Origin: DATKDU01 sp035512595 | Lineage (GTDB): Bacteria > Planctomycetota > Planctomycetia > Pirellulales > Pirellulaceae | DNA: 12,498 bases | Direction of reading: 5' to 3' | Assembly: GCA_035512595.1 (NCBI GenBank) | Contig: DATKDU010000291.1 | Span: 1 to 12,498 of the forward strand | Shown here: positions 1 through 7,554 of the stretch, piece after piece | How positions within the stretch are numbered: the first letter of the stretch is position 1 | How the letters are laid out: every line of letters begins with the position of its first letter | The notes under the pieces: model-generated | What the model was told of the DNA's origin: nothing | Seen by the model: the letters and a program-made list of their open reading frames with translations, nothing else | Databases searched by the model: none | Position numbers and translations under genes: made by a program

Positions 1-707
1 ACCGGCGGGCTGATTCGTGTCGCATCGGGTACGCGATCGGTGTCTGCCACCGGCGGCGAGACCTTCCCCTTCAGCTCATCAGGCGTCGCTTGGACGCCGC
101 CGCTGGGAGTGCCGGGGATGTACCGCGGCCCGACGACCATCGGGAAGTGGAATTCATAGGTCCCCATGTCGTAGCGGAGCACATCGACATACGAGATCTC
201 GATCTTCACTTCCTGCCCCGGCTCGATGTTGCCGACCGACTGCGTAAAGATGTTCGGCCGTTCCTGCTCCAGAAGTGCCGCGGTCTGACCGGCCAGGATC
301 GCCTGCTCGTAGATCGAGCGGGCTTCGGCCCGCCGCTTGATCTGGCCGACGATCTTTCGCTCGCCGATGACCATCGTCATGTCATCGACGGCCCCCTCGT
401 GCGGCAGCGGAAAGACATAAACCGCCTCGATCTTCTCCTTGGTCGGATTGTGGAAGGTCTGCGTGACCTTGACCCGGGCGATGAAGCCGGAGACATGGGC
501 CTGGACGTCGGTGTGCTTGAGGGGGCACTCGACGATGCCGCCGTCCTTCTGGACGATTCGCAGGGCCCCTTGAGTGACGTCTTTTTCGACGTTGGCCGCC
601 GGTTCATGGGCCGCCGAAGCGTCGGCGGCGGGCGCGACTGTCGGCCCTTGCCACCCCAGCGATGAAACGAGCACCAGCGAAACGAGCAGAGCCATTCGAT
701 GAGACAT
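1..707 (-). CDS. Secreted VIT-domain protein, 3' end cut by window edge
   Basis: The reading frame is open from the ATG at 707 to the left edge (235 whole codons), so the C-terminus is missing. The start is supported by GGAGG at 717-713, five bases upstream. Residues 1-30 (MSHRMALLVSLVLVSSLGW...APAADA) form a signal peptide, so the protein is exported. Residues about 45-195 match the VIT (vault/inter-alpha-trypsin inhibitor) domain: 'VSGFIARVKVTQTFHNP', 'EAVYVFPLP', 'IKRRAEARSIYEQA', 'QERPNIFTQSVGNIEPG' and 'ISYVDVL' are its usual successive blocks. In this family a von Willebrand A domain with a MIDAS metal site normally follows, but that part lies outside the window. Such proteins are thought to mediate surface adhesion or protein-protein contact; the partner here is unknown. 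The VIT assignment is strong, the precise role is not. Confidence 0.88.
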   Translation of the reverse strand, partial: MSHRMALLVSLVLVSSLGWQGPTVAPAADASAAHEPAANVEKDVTQGALRIVQKDGGIVECPLKHTDVQAHVSGFIARVKVTQTFHNPTKEKIEAVYVFPLPHEGAVDDMTMVIGERKIVGQIKRRAEARSIYEQAILAGQTAALLEQERPNIFTQSVGNIEPGQEVKIEISYVDVLRYDMGTYEFHFPMVVGPRYIPGTPSGGVQATPDELKGKVSPPVADTDRVPDATRISPP

Positions 708-712
708 GACAG

Positions 713-717
713 CCTCC
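713..717 (-). promoter_or_regulatory. Shine-Dalgarno GGAGG of the VIT-domain gene
   Basis: GGAGG reads on the minus strand at 717-713 and is separated by CTGTC from the ATG at 707. It favours this ATG over the in-frame ATG at 695, four codons downstream. I could not identify a convincing -35/-10 pair further upstream. Confidence 0.75.
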
Positions 718-830
718 GCGCGGACGAGAAGAGTTGCCGAGTGGGCCAATCGCCAAGGGCGCTGTAATCAAGACGGCGGAGGGGGTGAAACGGTTTCCAG
801 CGAATTTAAACCGCAGTGCCTGGCTGGGAA

Positions 831-844
831 TTGCCGGCCGGCAA
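831..844. repeat. Perfect 14-bp palindrome TTGCCGGCCGGCAA
   Basis: The sequence is its own reverse complement over all 14 bases. It sits between the probable subtilase terminator (853-885) and the leader of the VIT gene. It could be part of a terminator, a protein-binding site for the VIT gene, or chance in GC-rich DNA. Confidence 0.5.
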
Positions 845-885
845 GAAACGAAGCCGGCTGGCGGGTTTGTGGCCCGTCAGCCGGC
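840..885 (-). terminator. Probable terminator hairpin of the subtilase gene
   Basis: Arms 853-865 and 873-885 form a 13-bp stem around a 7-nt loop. The stem starts 26 bp past the subtilase stop codon. On the minus strand one position is an A-C mismatch; on the plus strand the same position is a G-T wobble. After the hairpin the minus strand reads TTCGTTTCTTG, a broken U-rich tract rather than a clean one. Position and stem strength favour termination, while the imperfect U tract lowers confidence. Confidence 0.6.
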
Positions 886-911
886 GTATTTTACGTCCCG
901 AGTGTCGCCAA

Positions 912-3900
912 TCAGGCGCTTTCCCAATCAGCGAAGATATCGTCGTGCTCGTCCCCTTCCATGTCCTCCTGCTCCGGCGACGGTTCGGCGACCACCGGAT
1001 CGACGGCCGAGCCGACGAGGTCATCCCCCAGCAGTTGATCGACGTCGCTGGCATAGGCGGACTCATCGTCCGCGTCGCTTGTCGAGGACGAGGAGGAGCT
1101 GCTCGACACCGTCGTCGAACCGAGGGACTGGCTGATGACGATCGAATCGTCGGCTTCCCCTTCCGGCGACGACGCGCTGGAGCGGGCTTGTGTCGCCTTC
1201 AAGTTCAGGTAATCGACCACCAGCTTGGCGTCGAATGCCGAGACCCGCCCGTCGGAATTGACGTCAAGGAAATACTGCGGCACACCCTGTCCGGTGGCCG
1301 CGGCCAGCATGGGCGAGTAAGGCCCTGCGCCGAACCGATTGAGGTGATTGACGACCAGCATGGCGTCATTCGGCGTCACGAAGGTGTCCTGATTGACGTC
1401 CAGGGGGTTGAAGAGGTTGGTCGCCTCGCCCTCGGGGTTGGGGCCGATCTGAATCGGCAGGGAATGCTTGAAGAAGATTTCGCTATTGCTGATCACGATC
1501 GGCTGGCCCGTGGTCGTGCTATGGACCTGCGTTTCGAATGTGAACTGGGCGCTGTCTTCCTCCGGATTGGCGAAGAACCTGAACGTGCCGTTGGCACGAA
1601 CGTTGAATTTGATCGTGAACAGCAGATTGTCTTCGTCGCTGAGCGCGTACTCGAACGACTGGCTGGTATTGGCGCCAGCTTCGTCCACGATGCCAGGCAG
1701 TGCGCTGGTCGCGGATCGGAAATCGGGATACAAGAGGCCAAAGGTGATGTCGATGCCGAAGGGATTGTTCGCGGGCACCGGCCGTACGATGGAGCGGTCG
1801 TACAATACGTCCGCATAGGCCGACAAAACGCCCGATGCATCGGGAAACAGCGCCGGGAAGATGGGATCGGCGAACTGGCCGCGCAGGTCTTTGGTGAATG
1901 CCGCCAGCGTGATCGTATCGCCGATAGCGGGGGCCGGGACTCCGGGAGTTCCCAGTTCCTGACCCTGCGAGTTCAAGGCCCGATACTCGATCTGCACGAT
2001 CTGACTGGCCGCTGGTCCGCCGACCTGCACGTGGACGTTGGCCTGCACGCCGCCGGAGATCGTGTAGGTGAAGAGGTCAGCGCCCTGGAAGGTGGGGCTG
2101 GGAGGCGTGTAGACGATTCGCTTCGTCGTCGCATTGTAAATGGCCGTCCCGCCCGCAGAACGCGGCCCGATAGCGACCACGTCGAGCGGACCGCCGACAC
2201 CCTGGATGTCGTTGGCCAGCACGTCGAGCGGGACGCTTGCCGACCCGAAGTTGATGTTGAAGGAGTCGTCGATCGCCACGGGATCGAGCGGCACCACGTC
2301 GATGAACACCGTGCCGGGGAGCGACGGCGGATGAATCCCGTCGCTGATGATGTATTCGAACGAATCCGGGCCGATATAGTCGGCCGGCGGCTGGTAGCGA
2401 ATGACCTGGTTGACGAAATCGACTTGGACGAGTCCGCCCTGGGCTGAGGTCGCATCCGCGCTGAGGATGAAGAACGGATCGCCGTCCACGCCGGGGAAGT
2501 CGTTGGCCAGCACGTCGAACACGTTGTCGATGAAGTTCGAGTCGGCCCCCACGATGAACGGGCCGTCGTCATTGGCCGTGGGGGAAACCGCGCGGGCTGA
2601 GGTGCTGTAATCCTCGACCTCTCCCGCGGTAGCCGGTCCCGTCGGCCCCAGGCCCCGCTGCAAACTCCAGCGGAAGCGGGCAAACGTATCCCCCACCGCC
2701 GCCGTGGACGGCACCGCGAACGTGAACAGGTGCGATCCGGTGACGAGCACCTTGTCGGTCAGAATCTGCTCGCCGGCATCGAAAAAGTCGCCGTCGTTGT
2801 TGAAATCGATCCAACCCTGGAGGATGCCCGAGCCGTATGCGCCGCTGGAAACATCGACGCGGATGGTGGCGTTCTGGCCGGGGACGAGAGGCGTCAGGAA
2901 CGACACGCCATCTTCGTCGTCGAAATTGTCCAGATCGTCGCCATCGGCATTGGCGCTCGGAATGCCGTTGGGTTCGTCGTCGATATGGGGGACGGTGGTA
3001 TCGGAGGCATCTCCCAGGAAGAATCCGGGGAGCAGCCCGTGCGACGGGCCGTTGTCGGCCTTGAGGGTGCCGTAACTGGCGGGCGCATCCCCCCAGTCGT
3101 GTGCCGCACGGTTGCCGAACACGAGACCTCCGGTTACCGTGCCGCCGACCACGACAACACCAATGCCGCCTTGGAGAGGTCCGCTGGGATCGGGCTCGGT
3201 TTGGAGGAATCCGGGACGCTGGATCTCACGAATGACGACTGGTCCGGGAATGATGTTGTTGATTTGAAATCGGCCGTTGGCGTCCGTGACGGATGCCGGT
3301 TCTCCCACACCGATCCTTCCATCGTTATTCATATCCGCATAGATGACGAAGCCTTCGAGTCCCGGCTCGCCCGAGTCTCTTTGGCCATTGCCGTTGAGGT
3401 CGTTGTACTTGACCCCCACCACCGAGCCCGGCGTGGGTTTGTTGCCGAAATCAAGATCATTGAAGACTTGGGTCCCCGAGGTGACCGTCACCTGGTGAGC
3501 AAATTGGCTCTGCTGACCGGGGAAGGTCTGGGTCCATCCTGGCTGCACGACTTCGCGGATGAAATAGGTCCCGTTCAGCAGTTTGGCCCGCAACGTGTAG
3601 TCCCCGTTCGCTCCCGACACGGTGGCAGGCTCGCCAGGATCGCGGACTTGGTTGTTGTTGAGATCCGCATACACGGTCCAACCCGACAGGCCGGATTCAT
3701 TGCTGTCAAATCGACCGTCCCCGTCGAGGTCGGCAAACACCGTCCCGCGGAACTCGTTCACCGGAATCGCGTCAATCGCGTTGGCCAAATTGAGACGGCC
3801 GCCGCTCACGGTTACGTTTTGCAGGGAGGGAATCACGTCAACCGTGGTTAGCAGCAGGTTTTTAACCTGGGCGACGGTCAGTTGCGGGTCAAATGCTTTG

Positions 3901-5267
3901 ATGACGGCGTAGGCTCCGGCCACCATCGGCGAGGCCATGGACGTGCCGCTCAGCCATCCATACCCGGGCGGCGGAATATTGGGTGCCGGTGGTTGACCGG
4001 GAAGGAGCCCCGGACCCAGAGGCGGCGGCAACGTCGAAGCGGTGCTAAGAATCGCCACGCCGGGCGCAGCCAAATCAACCGAAAAGAACCCCCGATTGGA
4101 AAAGGCAGCGAGCGTGTCGGTCCGGTCGGTAGCTGCTACGGAAATGACGCCGGGCAGGTTGTATCCCGCAGGAAATGTCGGCGTTGTCGGAGCGTCGGTG
4201 TTCACCCCGTCGTTGCCCGCAGCCGCGATGAACGCGATCCCCGCGTTCGTGGCCAGGCGGATCGCATCAAACTGGGCAAAAGAAAAGGCCCCTGCTCCAG
4301 TCGCACCGTAGCTGTTGTTGCTCGCCACGATGTTGACGCCGAATTGTGTTTTCATGCGGGTGATATAAACTTGCGCACCCACGATGGCGGCGGTGGAGAA
4401 CGCGCCGCCCGCATTGCTGGCCTTGATGGGCAATATCTTGGAGTTCCAGCTAACCCCCGTGACACCGACAGCGTTGTTCCCCACGGCCCCCATGATCCCG
4501 GCCACGTGCGTGCCGTGTCCCTGCTCGTCCTGAGGATCGTTGTCGTTGTCAAAGGTGTCCCAGCCGACGATGTCGTCCACAAACCCATTGCCATCGTTGT
4601 CGAAGCCGTCCGGAATCTCGTTCGGGTTTCTCCAAATGTTGGCGGCCAGGTCGGGATGGGTATAATCCACTCCGGTGTCGATGATCGCAATCACGGTGTC
4701 TGGATCGCCAGTGATCGTGTCCCAGGCTTCGGGTGCGTCGATATCCGCGTCAAAAACCCCGGCGAAGGGGTCGATGTTTGGCGGCGGATAGGGACTGAGC
4801 TGGCCGACGTTGTGCAGTCCCCACTGAAGTCCAAACAGCGGGTCGTTGGGGATCACCGACTTGTGATACATCAAATTCGGCTCGGCATACTCGACAAAGC
4901 TGAGTTCGTGCAGCGACTTGGCAAAAGCGATCGTCTCGCTCCGGGTCCAGTTGTTGCCCGACTTCACGTGAGCCATTGAAAGCTCGTCCCACGCTTGGAC
5001 GACATCGGCAGCGTACAGATTCAGGAACATGTCAAGTTCCGTCTGCTCCATGAACGTCAGGCTTCCGTTGGTCTTGAACAGCACTTCGTTGTCAAAGAAT
5101 TCGGCCTGCTCCCAGGATTCGACGGGCGCGGGAAAGGCCGCCAAGACGCGCCGGTCCTCGAGGGTCTCAAACATCGCCCGCCGGAATCGGCGACGATCCG
5201 CGGTGCGGCGGCGCAGAGTGTTAGACGACGAAGTGCGCGCAGCAGGGTGTTTCGCAGACGAGATCAC
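912..5267 (-). CDS. Giant secreted subtilisin-like protease with SdrD-B, GEVED, VLAND and dockerin modules
   Basis: This 1451-residue exported serine peptidase (family S8) starts at GTG 5267, chosen because AGGGGG lies six bases upstream; a TTG start 19 codons earlier has no such support. Residues 28-44 carry the planctomycete extracellular motif FETLEDRRVLA. The S8 domain spans about 190-496, with Asp197 (IIDTGVD), His251 (GHGTHVAG), oxyanion Asn352 (AAAGND) and Ser443 (GTSMASP), so it should be active. An Asp/Asn-rich insertion at about 220-247 probably binds calcium. Two SdrD B-like domains follow (about 504-608 and 615-720), then GEVED (about 722-890), two VLAND cadherin-like repeats (about 895-990 and 995-1083), a cohesin-like region (about 1090-1275) and a type I dockerin with loops at 1290-1301 and 1335-1346. 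A Ser-run and acidic tail ends the protein. It is probably a surface or released protease; its substrate is unknown. Confidence 0.93.
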   Translation of the reverse strand: MISSAKHPAARTSSSNTLRRRTADRRRFRRAMFETLEDRRVLAAFPAPVESWEQAEFFDNEVLFKTNGSLTFMEQTELDMFLNLYAADVVQAWDELSMAHVKSGNNWTRSETIAFAKSLHELSFVEYAEPNLMYHKSVIPNDPLFGLQWGLHNVGQLSPYPPPNIDPFAGVFDADIDAPEAWDTITGDPDTVIAIIDTGVDYTHPDLAANIWRNPNEIPDGFDNDGNGFVDDIVGWDTFDNDNDPQDEQGHGTHVAGIMGAVGNNAVGVTGVSWNSKILPIKASNAGGAFSTAAIVGAQVYITRMKTQFGVNIVASNNSYGATGAGAFSFAQFDAIRLATNAGIAFIAAAGNDGVNTDAPTTPTFPAGYNLPGVISVAATDRTDTLAAFSNRGFFSVDLAAPGVAILSTASTLPPPLGPGLLPGQPPAPNIPPPGYGWLSGTSMASPMVAGAYAVIKAFDPQLTVAQVKNLLLTTVDVIPSLQNVTVSGGRLNLANAIDAIPVNEFRGTVFADLDGDGRFDSNESGLSGWTVYADLNNNQVRDPGEPATVSGANGDYTLRAKLLNGTYFIREVVQPGWTQTFPGQQSQFAHQVTVTSGTQVFNDLDFGNKPTPGSVVGVKYNDLNGNGQRDSGEPGLEGFVIYADMNNDGRIGVGEPASVTDANGRFQINNIIPGPVVIREIQRPGFLQTEPDPSGPLQGGIGVVVVGGTVTGGLVFGNRAAHDWGDAPASYGTLKADNGPSHGLLPGFFLGDASDTTVPHIDDEPNGIPSANADGDDLDNFDDEDGVSFLTPLVPGQNATIRVDVSSGAYGSGILQGWIDFNNDGDFFDAGEQILTDKVLVTGSHLFTFAVPSTAAVGDTFARFRWSLQRGLGPTGPATAGEVEDYSTSARAVSPTANDDGPFIVGADSNFIDNVFDVLANDFPGVDGDPFFILSADATSAQGGLVQVDFVNQVIRYQPPADYIGPDSFEYIISDGIHPPSLPGTVFIDVVPLDPVAIDDSFNINFGSASVPLDVLANDIQGVGGPLDVVAIGPRSAGGTAIYNATTKRIVYTPPSPTFQGADLFTYTISGGVQANVHVQVGGPAASQIVQIEYRALNSQGQELGTPGVPAPAIGDTITLAAFTKDLRGQFADPIFPALFPDASGVLSAYADVLYDRSIVRPVPANNPFGIDITFGLLYPDFRSATSALPGIVDEAGANTSQSFEYALSDEDNLLFTIKFNVRANGTFRFFANPEEDSAQFTFETQVHSTTTGQPIVISNSEIFFKHSLPIQIGPNPEGEATNLFNPLDVNQDTFVTPNDAMLVVNHLNRFGAGPYSPMLAAATGQGVPQYFLDVNSDGRVSAFDAKLVVDYLNLKATQARSSASSPEGEADDSIVISQSLGSTTVSSSSSSSSTSDADDESAYASDVDQLLGDDLVGSAVDPVVAEPSPEQEDMEGDEHDDIFADWESA

Positions 5268-5504
5268 GACATTCCCCCTAATTGGGCCGATCGAATGATG
5301 CCAAAACGCAACGGGACGGGACAAACGGGTAGTCTAGTTACCGCTCAAGCTGATTGCTACTTTTCTGCTGAGAATTCCGCCTAGGGCTGAATTTAGAACC
5401 GATTGCCGAGTCGCCGCAGATCGCCTGGGAGGCGGGTCACCGTAGCGACTCGATCCATCCATCAGGATGTTGAAATGCGAAGACTGGGAGGTCATGCGGA
5501 ATTC
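5268..5504 (-). promoter_or_regulatory. Predicted 237-nt 5' leader of the subtilase mRNA
   Basis: This runs from the transcription start predicted from the upstream promoter (5504) to the GTG. The first nine bases of the predicted RNA, GAATTCCGC (5504-5496), are exactly complementary to GCGGAATTC at 5380-5372, allowing a long-range stem at the 5' end. A 53-codon open frame without an SD (5495-5334) lies inside it. I recognise no known riboswitch. Confidence 0.4.
5274..5279 (-). promoter_or_regulatory. Strong Shine-Dalgarno AGGGGG deciding a GTG start
   Basis: AGGGGG is six bases ahead of the GTG at 5267-5265. An ATG inside that spacer is out of frame and meets a stop after one further codon, so it cannot serve as the start. 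The site makes the GTG the best start for the subtilase. Confidence 0.8.
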
Positions 5505-5510
5505 GGCCTG

Positions 5511-5538
5511 ATTATAAAGGCCATAAAATCACTGTCAA
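5511..5538 (-). promoter_or_regulatory. Full-consensus sigma70-type promoter for the subtilase gene
   Basis: On the minus strand TTGACA occupies 5538-5533 and TATAAT occupies 5516-5511, with a 16-nt spacer. Both hexamers match consensus at every position. A 5-bp inverted repeat (GGCCT at 5505-5509, AGGCC at 5518-5522) brackets the -10 box and could be an operator. The surrounding DNA is unusually AT-rich for this window. The predicted start of transcription is 5504. Confidence 0.8.
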
Positions 5539-5645
5539 TAAAGACTTTTCGCCATCACGCCCCTGCCGAGTAGCGGGCATGCCGCCCCCTTAGACGTTGG
5601 CACTCATCCAGAAGTTCCGCTTTCGGCTGGGATGCAGCCAGCGGC

Positions 5646-5675
5646 AACAAAAAACCCCGCAGGAAGGCTGCGGGG
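5646..5675 (-). terminator. Intrinsic terminator of the BBP7-like barrel gene
   Basis: On the minus strand CCCCGCAG, a 5-nt loop and CTGCGGGG (5675-5655) form an uninterrupted 8-bp GC-rich stem, followed at once by six T residues and then GTT. It begins 48 bp beyond the stop codon of the barrel gene. This is a textbook rho-independent terminator and separates the barrel gene from the subtilase promoter downstream. Confidence 0.9.
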
Positions 5676-5723
5676 TGCGATAGTTTTTCGATTTTCGAGT
5701 CGGCCAGCGGCGGCTGCCGGGCC

Positions 5724-7067
5724 TTACCACAGGAACTCGGCACCGATCATCAGACCGTGATAGAACACGTTGCCGTTGTCGTTGATCGTTGCGTCGCGAA
5801 TGAGGTCCCCCGGCACTCCAGCAAAGACGGCGGGGGGCGTGGGATTAAAGTTCTCGGAGGCCAGAGCCACGCCGTCCACGAACAGGAATTGGTAGCCGAG
5901 CTTGAATGTCCAGTTGTAGTTCAGCCGGTAGAGCATCATCAGGTCGAGGTTCGAGACGAAGGCCACGTCGTTCACGGTCACCGATTCTTCGAATGGGAGG
6001 GCCAGGGACGTAGCGGTGATGATGTTGCTTTGGCTGGCGTGGTTGCCGAAGATGCCGGCCTTGAATTCACCGCCGACCCGCAGTCCGGGAACGACGCACA
6101 GCCACAAGTCGCCGCCGGCCTGGAAGCCGGTCAGGCTGTTGTTGGTGTTGACGTCGAAGTCCGCGATCCCATTGGTCGTGTTCACCGTGATGTACTGGAA
6201 ATCTTCGTCGAGCTTGAAGTACCGCACCCCGGCCAGCCATGAGCCCTGGTAGCGGCAATTCGGCGCGATCCATCGGCGGCGGAAATTGATCTCGAAGTTG
6301 TCAAACGTCGAGGAGTAGTCGATCCGCTGAAAGCTGCTGTTGTCGGTTTCCGCAAATCCACCGGGAGGATTCTGGCCGAAGTCCGACACGACCGAAAACA
6401 GGCTGTCGGTGTCGCTCGAGACGGTCGCGCTCTTGTGCCAGTGGAACGTGCCGTAATACGTGAACTCGAGGCTGCCCCCGGCCGTCACCTGGAACATGCC
6501 GGAGAAGCGGAAGCCGGCGGCTTCGTCGAAATCCAGTTGATCGGTGCTCAGAACGATCGGCCCGCCAACGCCGTCGGAGGTCAGGTCCACGCCACGGTCA
6601 ACCGTGTCCCGCGTGAGCAGCATAAAGTCCACGGCAAAGTCGTACCACCGCGGCGCGCAGCAGCCGCCGTCGTCATACGGTCCGGTGATCCCCAGCACAT
6701 CGCCCAACAGGCCGCCCCGCCCGCCGCAGTGCCGACATCCCAGCCCGCGGCAGTGGGGACACATGCCGCTGCCGAAATCTTCCGCGTAAGCGTGAGCCGG
6801 GCCGCCCATCATCGGCCCTCCCGCGCCTGGCATGGGCATCGGCTGGCCGGGGGCCAGGACGCTCCCGTCTCCACCGGGAGCAGCGTAGGCCGCCATCATG
6901 GCCGGATGGGCGTACATGGCCGCCGCGGCCGGATCATAGGCTTGCATCGCGCCATAAGGCGATGATGCATAGCCAGGCGGAGCATAGCCTTGCCCTCGCG
7001 CCGGCGAATCTGACAGCAGGGCGACCATGGTCATCACGGGCATTATCCAAGCCCAACGCATTTTCAT
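5724..7067 (-). CDS. BBP7-family outer-membrane beta-barrel protein
   Basis: This 447-residue exported protein starts at the ATG at 7067, with GGAG at 7079-7076 eight bases upstream; longer frames to 7226 lack a plausible export start. Residues 1-25 (MKMRWAWIMPVMTMVALLSDSPARG) form a signal peptide with likely cleavage before QGY. A Met/Ala/Pro/Gly-rich linker follows to about residue 100, then a cysteine motif CPHC-x4-CRHCGGRG (Cys103, 106, 111, 114) and a Cys-Cys pair at 136-137. From about residue 140 (WYDFAVDFMLLTRD) alternating aromatic strands continue to the end, finishing in AEFLW; a C-terminal aromatic is the usual signal for barrel insertion. The blocks 'GSWLAGVRYFKLDEDF', 'GFQAGGDLW' and 'FKLGYQFLFVDGVALA' resemble the planctomycete BBP7 (DUF1551-like) barrels. 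Ligand and role are unknown. It is divergent from the kinase gene. Confidence 0.82.
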   Translation of the reverse strand: MKMRWAWIMPVMTMVALLSDSPARGQGYAPPGYASSPYGAMQAYDPAAAAMYAHPAMMAAYAAPGGDGSVLAPGQPMPMPGAGGPMMGGPAHAYAEDFGSGMCPHCRGLGCRHCGGRGGLLGDVLGITGPYDDGGCCAPRWYDFAVDFMLLTRDTVDRGVDLTSDGVGGPIVLSTDQLDFDEAAGFRFSGMFQVTAGGSLEFTYYGTFHWHKSATVSSDTDSLFSVVSDFGQNPPGGFAETDNSSFQRIDYSSTFDNFEINFRRRWIAPNCRYQGSWLAGVRYFKLDEDFQYITVNTTNGIADFDVNTNNSLTGFQAGGDLWLCVVPGLRVGGEFKAGIFGNHASQSNIITATSLALPFEESVTVNDVAFVSNLDLMMLYRLNYNWTFKLGYQFLFVDGVALASENFNPTPPAVFAGVPGDLIRDATINDNGNVFYHGLMIGAEFLW

Positions 7068-7075
7068 CGGAGAGT

Positions 7076-7079
7076 CTCC
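7076..7079 (-). promoter_or_regulatory. Shine-Dalgarno GGAG of the barrel gene
   Basis: GGAG lies eight bases before the ATG at 7067 and 14 before the alternative ATG at 7061, so it favours the former, which begins MKMRW. Confidence 0.6.
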
Positions 7080-7482
7080 GCGGCTCCAAATTTGTCGATC
7101 CCACAACCGGATCAGCCGCTTTCGCCGCTGGCCAGGTGGTGGATTACAGGGGGTGGCTGCCTTGGGTGGCCGCACGTTGATTGCTGCACTTTCTCCCAGA
7201 TCCCGGCGGCATCTTCTCCCAGCCAAGGGGAATACGCGCCAGGAGGCGATAGACTTTTCGCTCGACAGAACCTATCGGCGCGTCACAACGGGCAAAATCA
7301 GTACTTTCGACGCAAACGGCACTTTTTTTGGAAAACGCTATGTTGGTGCAGATTGCCCAGATTGTCGTCGCCGGCTGACCTGCCATTTGCCAGCAATGGA
7401 GGCGGGTATTAGGCGCTGGCGAGAATGGTCGCAGGCTGGGGGCGAAAGTCACCGCCGCCGGAGTCCACAAGTGCAAAAGTAG

Positions 7483-7511
7483 TTGCCACTGGCGCACGGG
7501 GCTGGCAGAAT
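7483..7511 (+). promoter_or_regulatory. Sigma70-type promoter of the kinase gene
   Basis: TTGCCA (7483-7488, five of six consensus bases) is followed after exactly 17 nt by CAGAAT (7506-7511, four of six). Transcription would begin near 7518, giving a leader of about 37 nt before the ATG at 7555. A TTG at 7483 that could extend the kinase frame falls inside the -35 box, which argues against that longer start. Confidence 0.55.
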
Positions 7512-7554
7512 CAATGACATCAACCCCCTCCGCCGCCCGGACAAGTGCCAACCA

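Larger units (their letters stand above)
5268..5723. other. Intergenic region between barrel gene and subtilase gene
   Basis: From right to left on the minus strand this 456-bp stretch holds the barrel gene terminator (5675-5646), about 110 bp with no recognised feature, the consensus promoter (5538-5511), and the long subtilase leader ending in the SD. I see no tRNA, no mobile element and no convincing small gene on either strand. Confidence 0.7.
7068..7554. other. Divergent intergenic region between barrel gene and kinase gene
   Basis: This 487-bp stretch carries the barrel gene SD at its left end and the kinase promoter at its right end (7483-7511). A 6-bp inverted repeat (GCCAGC 7389-7394, GCTGGC 7415-7420) and a run of seven T at 7323-7329 lie between. 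I could not find a convincing -35/-10 pair for the barrel gene. Open frames crossing it overlap real genes and show no family resemblance. Confidence 0.6.

Noticed and set aside
90..665. Plus-strand frame of 191 codons
   Set aside because: Antisense to the VIT-domain gene, which has a signal peptide, an SD and a clear domain match.
816..5384. Long plus-strand frames (816-2447, 2730-3851, 3882-4979, 4995-5384)
   Set aside because: They lie opposite the subtilase gene, whose minus-strand frame has complete domain structure and catalytic residues. The plus-strand products are Arg/Gly/Val-rich with no family resemblance, as expected of the antisense of GC-rich coding DNA.
5555..5743. Minus-strand frame of 62 codons
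   Set aside because: It spans the barrel gene's stop codon and its intrinsic terminator, so it could not be a normal independent gene; no SD.
7167..7185. Possible sigma54 promoter (TGGC...TTGCT)
   Set aside because: The distance between the GG and GC elements is 13 bp rather than the required 10.
7027..7482. Plus-strand frame of 151 codons in the barrel/kinase gap
   Set aside because: It begins inside the barrel gene on the opposite strand, has no SD, no domain and no compositional sign of coding, and ends where the kinase promoter begins.
7483..7554. TTG start extending the kinase by 24 codons
   Set aside because: The TTG is the first part of a good -35 box, the extra residues do not resemble related kinases, and the ATG at 7555 begins a family-like N-terminus.
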